Shown one piece after another: positions 1 through 10,758 of a DNA stretch of 64,000 nt. The translations under genes and the position numbers were made by a program. The notes below the pieces were generated by a model. It did not search any database. It was not told the origin of the DNA and saw nothing but the letters and a program-made list of their open reading frames with translations. The stretch is taken from the NCBI GenBank assembly GCA_025766275.1, contig JAFKAC010000010.1, positions 248,001 through 312,000 of the forward strand. Direction: 5' to 3'. The number at the start of each line of letters is the position of its first letter. Positions within the stretch are counted from its first letter, which is position 1. The DNA comes from Lactarius indigo (lineage: Eukaryota > Basidiomycota > Agaricomycetes > Russulales > Russulaceae).

Positions 1-201
1 TTCTCCAGGTTCTTGTTCTGGAGTTCGGGGTATTATGGGGACGGGGCTGGTGGTCATGGTGACCTGGGGAGATGGTGGTGGCGATAGTCGGGGGACGTTC
101 GAGAGGTCGATGGTAACAATCCCTCGTTCAAGGGCAGCTTCAAGTTGCGGGTTACTGAGGACTTGAACTAGGGTGGTGTCGGAGACTGGTGTATTGGACA
201 T
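1..201 (-). CDS. Extra open frame downstream of gypsy pol, cut by window edge
   Basis: An ATG at 201 opens a frame of 67 codons that is still open at the window edge. It starts 39 bp beyond the pol stop at 241-243 and before any LTR-like sequence. The visible peptide starts MSNTPVSDTTLVQVL, is acidic and hydrophilic, and becomes rich in Pro, Ser and Thr; no domain is recognised. It could be a third ORF of the element, as some LTR elements carry, or chance coding in the 3' untranslated region. The missing left part would decide. Confidence 0.4.
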   Translation of the reverse strand, partial: MSNTPVSDTTLVQVLSNPQLEAALERGIVTIDLSNVPRLSPPPSPQVTMTTSPVPIIPRTPEQEPGE

Positions 202-240
202 TGCGGGGTTGGGGAACTCTTTAGGGTGGTCGAGTCCCTT

Positions 241-3200
241 TTATGTTGTTCGTCCAGCCCCTTTGGCGGATGGGTGTTGTCTATAGTAGTCCTTGATGGC
301 GTCTGTGGCATTGGTCATGTTGGTTGCAGGTTCCCACGTATTGTCACTTGGTGGGAATCCTTTCCACTTTACTAGGTAGTAGAGTTTGTGCCCTCGTCCT
401 CGTGTTTGGGCGTCTTCAATGCACTCCACTTCATACTCCTCTTCTCCATTGATAAGGTCAGGTGGAGGTCGGGTAAAGTTTGCGCCATGCATCTCCGTCT
501 CCTTATATGGTGTGAGAAGGTTTGCATGGAATACCGGATGGATCTTCCATGTAGTGGGGAGTTCGAGTTCATAAGAAACGTCTGATAGAACCTTTGTTAT
601 CTTGAATGGTCCGTGTCTCTTTGGGGCTAGTTTACTTGTGGGGTAGAAGGTACGGAGGTTTGTCCCTTCTAGCCATACTTGGTCTCCTTGCTGATAGGGT
701 GTGAACCCCATTTTGCCTTGTTGCATCATAAGGCGTTGCGCGTGTTTAATACTGTCCTGAGCATGTTGCCTGAGTACTAGCAGCTCTTCCAATCGTTGGT
801 CTACGGCTGGGCAGCTCGACAGTTTGGGGTTCCAGGTGGTCCGCGGTTCCCATCCCATAAGGAGCGAGAATGGGGAGTGTTTGGTTGTGGCATTCGCCCA
901 GGAGTTGTGCGCAAATTGCGCCATCGGTAGGACTTCTGCCCAATTGTCTTGCCTTACGTCGCACCAGTGTCGTAAGTATTGTTCCAGCCATTGGTTGGTG
1001 CATTCCGACTGGCCATCAGTCTGGGGGTGATATGCCGATGATATGTTTTGTTGTATTCCCAGAGTGTGGCACAGTTGTCTCATGAAGGTAGACGCAAATC
1101 TGGGGTCTCGATCGGATATAATTTTTCTGGGTAGGCCATAATGAGGGTATATGTGTTGGAGATAGAGTCTGGCCACTCCTTCTGACATGATGGTTTTGTT
1201 GCAGGGGATGAATATTGATGCTTTTGAGCAATCGTGATCGGTGATGGTGAGAATTGAATCGAATCCATTTGATATGGGGAGTTTGACTATGAAATCCATT
1301 GCTACTACTTCAAAGGGTTCGGCCGTTGGGTCTGTGGTGATGGGGAATAAGTGGGGCTTTTGTCGGTGAGGGTTAATCTTGTTGCTTTGACAGATGGCAC
1401 ATCCCTTGACGTACGCTTCTACGTCTTTTTGCATATTTGGCCACCAGAAGTCGCATCATACTAGTTCTAGGGTGTTGGCGATTCCTGGATGTCCGGCGCT
1501 CGGAGTGTTGTGGAAAAAGGTAATTACCCCCTGCTTAAGGTCGTTGTTTCCCACAACAACGAGGGTGTCACCCTTCCACCATAGCCCGTCGTGCTTTTTT
1601 AGGTTATGGGGTTCGACCCATGGGAGTACCGCCGATTCTTCCATGTTCTGAGTAATTTGGGTCCATATGTCCATATCGTGCATGGACGTCTGGGTGACCT
1701 TCAGGAACATTTCTTCTGGCAGTACCGTGATATGGTTGTTATCCGTTGTTCCGTCGTCATAGTCAGGGCGTCTTGATAGGGAGTCTGCTTGGGTATTCTT
1801 GGTGCCAGGGATGTGTTTAAGTACAAAATTGTATTTGGAGAGTTCCTGGAATTCCCGTGCCACGCGCCTACTGATTTTCCTTGGTTCCTTCCAGTATTGG
1901 AGGTTGGCATGGTCAGTGTGGATGGTTATCAGGTGGGGGGAGCCAATGAGATATGTGCGCCATGTTCGTAGGGCTTTGACGATGGCTAGTAACTCTCTGT
2001 CGTAAATGTCGTAGTTACGCTCCGCTTCAGTTAGTGATTCCGAATAGAACACCACTGGGTGCAGCTTCTGATCTTCTCCCTTTTGATTTAGTACCGCTCC
2101 TAGGGCGTAGCTTGAGGCATCGACCTCTATCTCAAAGGGTTGGTCTAATTTTGGGAATAGGAGTACAGGTTCGGAGCTGATTCGTTCCTTGATGGTGTCG
2201 AATGCTTCTTGCCTGAGCTTCGTCCATTCCCATGGTGTATCCTTCTTTGTGAGGTCGTGGAGTGGTCTTGCTATCGTGGAGAACCCTCTTATGAATCGTC
2301 GATAGAAGTTGCAGAAGCCTAGGAAGGCTCGTACTTCTTTTAGGGATTTTGGTGCCTTCCAATCCCGTACACCCTGTACTTTCACCAGGTCCATTCGCAA
2401 CTTGCCGTGTCTGATGATCAGGCCCAGGTATTCCACTTCATAAACCTCGAATACACATTTTTCTGGTTTGATGTATAGGTCGTGTTTATCACATAGATCC
2501 AGGACACGATGTAAGATTTGTCGATGATGGGCACGGTCGTCTGCTGTTGCGATTAGAATGTCATCCATGTAGATGATAACTTCTCCGGTCAGTACCAGTT
2601 CCTGGAATATGGTGTCCATCATGGTTTGGAAGGTACTGGCGGAGTTGGTAAGGCCAAAGAACATGACTTGCGGTTCGAATAATCCCTGATTGGTTTTGAA
2701 TGCCGCTTTCCACTCGTCACCCGGTTTGATTCGAACGTTATTGTACCCCCATCGGATATCGAGCTTGGAGTAGAGTCGTGCCTCTCGGATCCGATTGATA
2801 AGTTCAGGGATTAAGGGGAGTGGGTAGTGGTTCTTTACAGTTAGTTCATTGAGGCGACGATAGTCCTGTACCAGCCGCAGTTTCCCATCCTTCTTCTTGA
2901 TGAAGAAAAAGGGAGAAGCATAGGGGGATTTTGAAGGTTGGATGTACCTTTTGTCCAGGTGTTCGGTTATGAATTCGGACAGTTTTTCGGTTTCGGGAAT
3001 CGTAAGTGGGTATACCTTGCAGTCCATGGTTTCAGGGGCAGTTGGGATTAGATCAATGGCGTGGTCCCACGTCCGCAAAGGAGGGAAGCATTGGGAGGCT
3101 TCTTCGCTAAAGACCTTATGGTGTCTGCAATATTCTTCAGGGACGAGTTCTTCAAAGGTCTTTTGCGGCTTCTTGGCTGCCACCTGTTGCGCAAGTTCCG

Positions 3201-3774
3201 ATGCTGTTGTTGTTTTTCGCAGTTGGATGAGTGGCGCTTCCTCTCCTTCCAGTTGCTCCCAGGCCAATTCGTCAAGTTGATACGTCTCCAATGCCTTAAT
3301 GGTAGCTTCCATAGGCATGGCTTCGTCTGACAAATTCAGGCTGGTGATTACCACCGGTTGGAATTCTTCATCGAGGGTGGCATCTCGCCAGTGGAACTTT
3401 GGTTCGAAGGCTGTGAACCAAGGGTATCCAAGTATGACTTCATCATTTCCCAGGTCGGTGATAAGAAACCTGAGATGTTGGGTCTTTCCTCCCGTTTTGA
3501 CCGTAAGGTCAGTAAAGGAAGTGATTTCCCCTCCTTGATTGTGGGTTCCATCCACATTCCATATCTTGATGGGACATTCGGTAGCTAGCCAAGCTATCTT
3601 TAGTCGTTTCAGGAGGTTTGCGCTCATAAAATTATCGGTTGCGCCGGAATCGATGAGGACATTTCGTTTGGCCGTCGCGTGAGCAGATTTGAAAAGAACT
3701 GGAATTCGCATGGATCGGAATCTGCTATTGTACACGCTAAGTTTTAATGCTCTAGCCCAGGCCGCCGGGTTCAA
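241..3774 (-). pseudogene. pol: Gypsy pol: protease-RT-RNase H-integrase-chromodomain, split by TGA
   Basis: This frame encodes about 1,177 residues. Visible in order are an aspartic protease (LIDSGATDNFMS), reverse transcriptase with YMDDIL, an RNase H region (FEIEVDASSYALGAVL), an integrase zinc-binding end (GHPG .. CAICQ), the integrase core ([29 protein letters not shown]) and a chromodomain ([18 protein letters not shown]). A TGA at 1456-1458 interrupts the integrase zinc finger; the frame continues unchanged on both sides, so one substitution explains it. The codon after the stop is TGC, in front of DFWWPNM; related integrases usually have basic residues there, so CGA CGC to TGA TGC is a likely origin. 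The frame has no ATG at its start: it overlaps the end of gag in the -1 frame, so pol was probably made by frameshifting. Confidence 0.92.
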
Positions 3775-5441
3775 GCGTTCAGAAAATCCTTCTTCTGGCC
3801 AAATAATTTGTCTACCATCAATTCTCGTACTTCTGGGGTTTGAGCAAATAGTGCTGCTACCTGGGCGTCCGCTTGTTCCTTGTTAGAAAGGGGGCGTGAT
3901 GCGGTCATGGAGATAGTGGTGGTTGTGGGGGCGCTAGTTGCGGGAGTCGTGGTTTCAGTTGCCTTGATGGTGGTAGACTTCTGGGGGCAATTGCAGGAAA
4001 TATGCCCTTGGCCTCGGCAGCGGAAACATCTTCCTTCTTTCTGCAGCTGCAGTTTTTCGGTGTCTGTTAACGCGGCTCTAGCTCTTGTGCGGCTAACATC
4101 CATCGCATTGGGATCTCGGTTTTTGTTTAATGCCAACAACCACTGGTCACGGGATGCTCCTCCTCATTTATTGTTTCCTCCTTTCGTGAGTTTGTCTTTC
4201 AGAAGGAGGTATTCAGCTTGTTGCAGTGTTACGGCTGCTTTCCAGTCATCCCATGTGATTGGATGATGGAACTTGATTGCGTTTACGACAAGGGCGTTGG
4301 GGAGTCCCTTCTGGAAAATTTCCAATGTGGTGGCTTCATCTTTATTGTACCCTGCCTTGTTGGCGAGGTTCGAGAATTTTGCGATATATGTGTTGATGTC
4401 TTCTTTTTCCATCCTGAGATTTTGGATGGAGTGCCAGGCCTTCTGTTGTTGCGTGGTATCAGTGTAGGCCTGAATGAATCGTGCTTCAATAGTGTCCCAA
4501 AGGTTTTCTTCGTTTAGGGCCACTCCTGCTACTAGTTGGGCGACAAGCCACTGAATTTGTTCTTCGACCCAGTCGTCTATGAGGGGGCCTCGGATGTAGG
4601 AGAGGAGGGTCATTGCATGGGAGTACGGGACCACCAGTTGTTGTACGGTGGGGTTCATTCCTCGGTAGAGGGAGAAGGCGTTGAGAAACGCCCGACTTGA
4701 TTCCCGATCTCCTGTAAACTCCGGCGGGGCGTTCCCTCCGAGTCTTCCGTTAAGGAGGCCCGGGGCTGCTCCTCCTCCTGCAGCTGCACCTGCACCTCCC
4801 GGCACACTGCCTCCGCCTCCAGGCGCACCGCCTCCACCTCCAGGCACACTGCCTCCATGATGGCTTCCTGGGCCTCCCTGAGGGCCGCTTCCGCCTGCCA
4901 GCGCACTTCCTCCCACAGGATGTCCTCCACCACTTGGAGCAGCTGTAGAGGAGGACGCTCCTCCACTGAGTTGGCCGCTTCCTGACTGGGTGAGGGTGGT
5001 TGCGAGTTGGGATTGGGTGGTGGACATGTCGGCATATGATGCGAAGTCGACTGTTCTGGTGATAGTAGGTGTGAGAGTGGGATCTGGGTTTTCGCTATCT
5101 GAGTCGGGTTCTGCAATGTCAGAGTCGACGTCGATGCCTTGTATCCAGGTTTTTCCTGGTCTGAGCCCAAGAGATGCGGGTACTGGTTTGATTGAATACC
5201 AAGAGTTCTTTTTGTCTGAGTAGGCAACGTAGGCCCAGACGTGTTGATCTTCGATATATTCGATGGGTTCGTAGGTGTTTTTGTCGGGGTTAAAGACGTA
5301 GTAGCCTGTGTTGTGAGGAGTGTTCCTCCAAGTGGCCGTTCCTTTGATCGAGGATCGGAGGCTGTCGTCGGTGTGTCATTCCAGGTATTCCTGGACAAAC
5401 TTGGTTCGGCTTCGGCTGGTGAGAGCCACGGTGTAAGAGAC
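3771..5441 (-). pseudogene. gag: Gypsy gag with CCHC knuckle, two in-frame TGA stops
   Basis: The structural (capsid/nucleocapsid) protein of the gypsy element. One frame runs from just inside the 5' LTR to a TGA at 3771-3773, broken by TGA at 5376-5378 and 4164-4166. The N-terminal part is hydrophilic (EYIEDQHVWAYVAYSDKKNS). Next comes a Gly/Pro/Ser-rich stretch encoded by a short repeat (about 4780-4960), then the capsid-like region (about 4170-4740) and a zinc knuckle CFRCRGQGHISCNC near 4010. No in-frame ATG is seen upstream of the first TGA; the first usable one is at 5027 (MSTTQSQLATT). Both stops fall where CGA would give an ordinary residue. A longer overlapping frame at 4655-5398 is a shadow of this gene. 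Confidence 0.85.
4780..4960 (-). repeat. Gly-rich minisatellite inside gag
   Basis: Degenerate tandem copies of a roughly 35-bp GC-rich unit (CCTCCAGGCACACTGCCTCC and variants on the plus strand). On the minus strand they encode the Gly/Pro/Ala-rich linker of gag. Such linkers often vary in length between copies of a family. Confidence 0.6.
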
Positions 5442-5450
5442 TAGACTTAA

Positions 5451-6025
5451 TGTAACGCCACTACAGGGGCGTTGCGTACGACCTGTACTGAGTCAGTCGA
5501 GTAACGGTAGCGCAAGCTCCAAGGCTTGGCTTCAGCGAGATGGTGCACAAGGATCACAAGGATGATGGTCACTTGGATCGTAGAGGAGGGCCAAGACTCA
5601 AAGGCCTGGCAGCGACGAGGGGAATTTGTGAGACTTGTGAAGGCACAAAGGCGTTCAAGTGTAGTATTACACAAGAAGTCTAGTCTACCGTACAAGCTAG
5701 ATAGGACTAGGTTTAAATAGACAGTGACTAGTGTGGCAACTACAAACAGATGGCGCCATCGCCGGTCTTGGGACAAAGGGTAGAACATAACGAGAATAAA
5801 GGGGATGCTGTACTGGGAATAAGGGTGAATCACGTGGGGTCGCGCGTGATTAAGAACACGACGGAAACTAGCACATGTTGACCTTTATCAGAAGGGAACA
5901 TCGATAAGTAGGGCGCGCGATAGGAACCGGGTAATCGTAAAGTCCGTGTAATCATACAGGGCTTGTATAGTGTAGGGAGGGGAATAGGGACATGTGAAAG
6001 AACGAGTCCGAGGAAAATCGTAACA
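5451..6025 (-). repeat. 5' LTR of the gypsy element
   Basis: A 575-bp LTR with short inverted ends: TGTAACG at the inner end and CGTAACA at the outer end, as read on the plus strand. The limits are set by collinear similarity to the solo LTR at 7930-8518, where a target-site duplication marks both edges. It should contain the element promoter and the start of its transcript. Confidence 0.92.
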
Positions 6026-6375
6026 ATTTGTGTACGTGACGCTGTCTGGCAATCACGTACTTTTTAATTATATTCCTTTACTTTATTCGAGAGTTCATAG
6101 GACTTGGCGTACTATTGTTTATTCCATTATCATCTTTTCTTTGTGGGCTCATGGGACTTAGCGTACTATTGTTCATTCATGGGGAGCAGGTCTTGTTGCA
6201 TGGTGTCCACGCTTGTCTCATTCCGTACAAGTAATTTACGTGCTGTTCACCGTGTGCCATATTATGAGTCAAGTAATTTCAGCCGAGGGTATATTTATGA
6301 CTAAAAACATGTCGGAGAACATCCAGCACGTAAGGAAGTATACTGTATTACTTAAAAAATGAGCCATGTGTTGTA
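6026..6375. other. Spacer between gypsy LTR and MULE gene
   Basis: No gene is seen. It holds a short inverted repeat, GTACGTGA .. TCACGTAC (6033-6060), and a diverged direct repeat about 60 bp apart containing GACTTGGCGTACTATTGTT / GACTTAGCGTACTATTGTT (6101-6180). These may belong to the end of the MULE, but no matching terminal inverted repeat could be identified. Confidence 0.45.
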
Positions 6376-7929
6376 TCAGGTGTCGCAATCATGGCATGGA
6401 CGTGATCGATAAAATAGTGCATTTGCGGTTGACCTTTCCCATGTCAACAGGGAGGCAACCCGACTCGAATTCAAACGTCTTTCCCGACTAAGACAGTTTT
6501 GTGTGAGCTTGAGGAACCCAGCACCCTCCCTTTCCAACGTCCTCAAAAACCGGTGGTCTTGAAACTTGACTTGGTATTCGAGGCCGTTGCAGAAATCTCG
6601 GATGATGTGTATGTAATTTTCCATTTCTTCTTTGACCTTTTGTTTCTCAACGTTGCCTCCAGTATCGATCAGCGCGTCGTCATCGTCGTCGTCGGACTGA
6701 GGACCCGAGTTGTCCATTTCGTTTCCGGCTGTGTTCAGTCAAGTATATACCTTATCGTCACCATCGCCATCAGCGGTCGTTGGACGATCTTCCTCGATTC
6801 TCGCTGTGGCCGTTGGAAGGGGCTTGAGGGAGGGATGGGACCAAAAAGGTGAGGTCCGGTTTCGTGTTACTTCGAGGAAAAACCGAGGGTCGACCAGGTG
6901 GAATTGCTGAACTAAATGCTTGCATATCAGGAATCGACTCACAACGAAGCACGGGCAGGTGCAAACAAATCGTTTGACGTCCGGTCGGTATTTCTCGTTT
7001 AATGGTATTGTAATTGGTGTTCTCATGGCTTTTTTCCACTCAGCCTTGAAGTCCTTTCTCCACTTAGGCAGTTCACGAAAGTGACCGATGTCGTTGAATA
7101 CTACTTCGATTTTTTGGTAGTATGTCGGCGCGAGTTTCGTAAGCAAGACCCACGCGAGTAAGTCAAGGCGGGGCAGACTGAAATGGCTGAGATAGTCTTC
7201 CTTCACGCGCTGCCAACTACACAAGATTCGGAAGGTGAGTAACTCATTCTTGCTATCAAATAGAGACTCATTACTCACTGTGCCTCGACAAACATCGTCG
7301 TTTTTAGGCGTGGTATCTCCCTTGGGTCTGCGCTCCGTTCCCACAGCTCCCACCTCCCACGCCGATACCAGTTCTCCCACAGGTAGGCCCATAAGTTCAG
7401 CAAGTCGTGGAAAACACAGAACTGATATGTTTGCTTCACAGCCCACGCCTTAATCCCCTCAGGGGTCGGAGCCGAATACCCCGGGATAAGCGGGTGTGCA
7501 CAGAAATGGCACTCCATCATATCGACGATGGCCGCGCGTTGTTCGACCGGGCAAAAGGTGCGTCATCCAGTCGCTGTCTCTTCGTCAGGGCCTGACTCAA
7601 TTTCGACGATCGGACCAGTTTTACGAATCATCAAAGCGGCGGGGATTCGGATTGTAAGTTTCTTGTTCTCTTTTTCTTTTGTTTCCGCGACCTGAACCTC
7701 ACCATCCCGAGCAGGACCGCGAGCCCGTGGACTGGGACAACCACCAGCAAGTGTGGGCCCACCCACGTTATCGTTATCCCCTACACCCGTGGCACAACAC
7801 AAAGGGATTTCCGACGACACAAAGCGGCTGCTTATAGGTGCGTCAGCATCTGGCTTTTCTCCCGCACCCGTGAGTGAACGTGCAGGAACCGCCGGCGATT
7901 CGGGGCGACCGCATGCAAGTGGTCCACTC

Positions 7930-8518
7930 TGTTACGCCACTACAGGGGTGTAGGGTACGACCTGTACCGAGTCAGTCGAGTAGCGGGAGTGCAAGCTCTC
8001 AGGCTTGACTTCAGTAGAATGATGCACAAGGATCACAAGGACGATAGTCACTTGGATCGTAGAGGGAGGCTAAGACTCGAAGGTCTAGCGAAGGCAAAAG
8101 GGGGGGGTCCTTGAGACAAGGAAAGCGCGAAGGCATCCTGTGTTAGACGAGTGTAGTTATTACACAAGAAGTCTAGTCTACCGTACAAGCTAGGTAGGAC
8201 TAGGTTTAAATAGACAGTGGCTAGTATGGCAGCTACAAACAGATGGCGCCATCACCAGTCTTGGAACAATGGATGGGACATAAAAGGAACAAAGGAACGT
8301 TGTACTGAGAACAAAGGCAAATCACGCGGGGTCGCGCGTGATTGGGAACACAATGGAAATGAGTACTTGTCGAACTTTATCAGAAGAGGGCATTGATAAG
8401 TAGGGCGCGTGATAGGGACTGGGTAATCGTAAAGTCCGCGTAATCGTACAGGGCTCGTATAGTGCTGGGAAGGGAATAGTGATATGCGAAAGAATGAGTC
8501 CAAAGGAAAATCGTAACA
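7930..8518 (-). repeat. Solo gypsy LTR with 5-bp TSD
   Basis: A 589-bp sequence collinear with the LTR at 5451-6025, with inverted ends TGTTACG and CGTAACA. It is flanked directly by CACTC on both sides (7925-7929 and 8519-8523), the 5-bp duplication expected for gypsy integrase. No internal gag-pol remains, so this is the product of recombination between two LTRs. The insertion lies inside the transposase gene. Orientation is assigned from similarity to the minus-strand element. Confidence 0.95.
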
Positions 8519-8955
8519 CACTCGCACTTCCTCCTGTGCCCATGATTGAGTGTGCAACGGTGTTCAGCAGTGCGAGGTGGGCATCGGTAAGTATTGGCCC
8601 ACTCAAATTCTCCTCCGTGTCCATGTCTGATTGGGCATATCTTTCTAGCAACTCAGGGCGGACAACAACAAGTGTCGACTTACCAGGGTTTCTTCCCATG
8701 CTCAAGATCGATCGTGCAAGGCTTTCCAGCGCTGTTAGGTGAGTGACAGCAAGTGTCGGCACGCCTGCATTCCCTCCCACATCTGTATCTGGGTGCGCAC
8801 ATTATTCAGCAGTTCGGGGTGAGCGACGGCAAGTGTTGACTCACCTTGGTACCTTCCCACATCCGAATGTGCAAGGCTTTCCAGGATGGCCAGGCGAGCG
8901 ACGGCAAGTGTCGGCTCACCCACTTTCCCTCCCATACCCTCAACCGAACAAGCAA
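8519..8955 (-). repeat. Degenerate coding tandem repeat, about 84 bp / 28 residues
   Basis: About five units of roughly 84 bp on the minus strand encode a motif like PTLAVARLAILESLAHS, with neighbours STLAVAHPELLNN, PTLAVTHLTALESLARS, STLVVVRPELLER and PILTDAHLALLNTVAHS. They lie between the catalytic core and the SWIM end of the transposase. The motif is readable in two different frames across the array, so at least one indel has occurred. Helical, leucine-spaced repeats are suggested, but no repeat family is recognised. Confidence 0.65.
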
Positions 8956-10758
8956 GGTTCTCCGGTGATCTAGGGCAACTGCTCGCGTTCTGAATGGCTT
9001 GGCTACCCTCTAGGTTTTGGCTGCTTTGGCTTAGGGTGGGAATGCGAAGCTTGATGGAATTAGGGCCTCCACTGGTCAGTGCTATGTTCGCGTTCTCGCT
9101 CTGTACATCTCGCTCATGGATCTCCCCGGGAACACTTCCTTCACAGTCGTTTGAATCCACACAGCCGTAGGGTTTGAAGGTGAGGTCAATGAATGGGTAT
9201 TCACGTGCAGCCCGATGGCCATTATATGGTGAAGTGGGTAGGTTTCCTTTAAGTCGCCTTTTGATTGCTTCACGCTGATGCCACCAACAGAGTTGGTGTT
9301 TTGCCTCTGGCCAAACGTGTCGACTTGCACCAATTTCGGCCATGTCTTTGTCTGTGTGGACAAACTTCGGGAACACACCATATTCATTGCGCAAGGTTGT
9401 TGCCCAAGCCTCTAGTGCCCTGGTACATTTTTGGTCTTCTACTGAGGTTGCCGTCATCAAGAGACAATATGACAGTGGGAAACCAGCATTGTCGTACTCT
9501 CCGAGGATGGTATACAGCTCGAGGTGTTTAGAGTTTGTATTGTCTAATTTTTGTTAGCGCATCCATATCTGACGCTGATGTGTTTCTTACAGGTAGCATC
9601 CATTCCAATCTCAACAATTGTTCCGCGAAGTGGCATCATTATCTTCGTCATCACCCATGCGACTTGCTCGACACCTTCCATTGCTGGAAGATTAAGGATG
9701 GCCGCGTCGTCTTTGAGCTCTTCTAGAAGGGTTCTTACTGAAGGTAACTGCTGTGTACCTCGTTTCCAGAGTGTCTTGCTCATTGTTGTCCAGGCCACGT
9801 GAACCTGATTAGTGGTTATCGATGGGTACATGAATTGAACCTTTTTTGAGATTTCATTTGGGCATGACCACTCTATATTTTCTTGTATCAGTGCTGCAGC
9901 TTCGGGGGGTAGTGCGACATCATAGTATGGTGTGTGCCCCATGTGGTGTTCGAGCCAGATGGTAATTGTGCGTGTATTTTCTTCGCTTTTTGGATTTGTG
10001 CGGCATGATATATTTAACTTGCTTTTGCAGCTGTAGCAGTGCATGCCCACAGTGTCTCTGTGTTTTGCTCCTCCTTCTGACTCGGTCAGGCCACTTGCTT
10101 TCCGTGTTCATCCTGGCAACACCAGTGTCGCGTTTTATGGCCATTTTTCAGTGATTGGTTGTCTTTGACCCTATTCGGGTATGTTATTCCTTTTATTTTA
10201 GCATTCAGAAGTTCTCTTACATGAAGCGGTAGCCAGTGGCCTTCCAGATCTCATATGCGGTTGCTTGAACTTGGGCCCTATCGGAAATCAATGGATCTGC
10301 GGGTAAGTCACAACTTCCATGAAAGAAAATCTGCTCAGTTGATTTGAATACGCTTTTTGGCTTCTTCAAGATTGCATTCTTGTCCTTAAACTGGACAGGG
10401 ATATTTTCCTAGGTAATTTGACAGGTAAGAGTCCTTTTAAAAACACAGATAAGTTTCCACTCACTTTACTTGGCTCTGTATCACTTCCAACATAGATGTA
10501 TTCAATGGGGTTATTGCTGCTTGGAGCTACAGCCGGTGGGTGGTGTGAACCTTCATCTGCTTTCTCTTGTTTCCGCTTCTTTTGCATGCTAAGTTTGCTG
10601 ATGCTTCGGCATTTCTCACAGGTCTTGTATTGGTAGCCAACTGGAAGAGCAGCCTTGCACTTTGATTGGGTACACTGGCTCTCGGGCAGGGGGGCGAAGT
10701 CGTCATTTGAGGTGGGGGCCATTTGGGGAATCGGGGATTCAAATTGCGTCGTGTACAT

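Larger units (their letters stand above)
1..6025 (-). mobile_element. Ty3/gypsy chromovirus, partial and decayed
   Basis: An LTR retrotransposon on the minus strand. Reading from the 5' LTR (5451-6025) it carries gag, pol (protease, reverse transcriptase, RNase H, integrase) and a C-terminal chromodomain, followed by an extra open frame that runs off the window. The 3' LTR lies beyond position 1. Protease-RT-RNase H-integrase order plus a chromodomain places it among Ty3/gypsy chromoviruses, in which the chromodomain is thought to steer integration to modified chromatin. Three in-frame TGA codons (5376-5378, 4164-4166, 1456-1458) make it very unlikely to be autonomous. A solo LTR of the same family sits at 7930-8518. 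Confidence 0.93.
6376..10758 (-). mobile_element. MULE-type transposase with SWIM finger, interrupted by a solo LTR
   Basis: A transposase gene in several exons. The N-terminal exon (from ATG 10758) has a Cys motif, CEKCRSISKLSMQKKRK. The catalytic core shows the first Asp in GMDATYNTN, formed by splicing a 47-bp intron (9544-9590, GTAAGA..CTAAC..TTAG). It also shows HTDKDMAEI and a CWWH motif (8735-9460). The C-terminal part (6739-7520) has AYLWENWYRRGRWELW and a SWIM zinc finger, CTCPCF .. CKHL. A final acidic exon ends at 6376. Another clean intron (about 62 bp, GTGAGT..TGTAG) splits EAQ/HWQRVKED near 7220-7290. The gene is broken by a 589-bp solo LTR at 7930-8518 and probably by a frame change in the repeats beside it. 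I did not find the terminal inverted repeats, so element ends are unknown; a domesticated MULE-derived gene cannot be excluded. Confidence 0.83.

Noticed and set aside
4655..5398. Long open frame overlapping gag (247 codons, Thr/Pro-rich)
   Set aside because: It is out of frame with gag, starts with TTG, lacks any domain, and its length comes from the biased codons of the Gly-rich gag repeat.
6033..6060. GTACGTGA..TCACGTAC inverted repeat as a MULE terminal repeat
   Set aside because: Both arms are on the same side of the transposase and no partner was found beyond 10,760.
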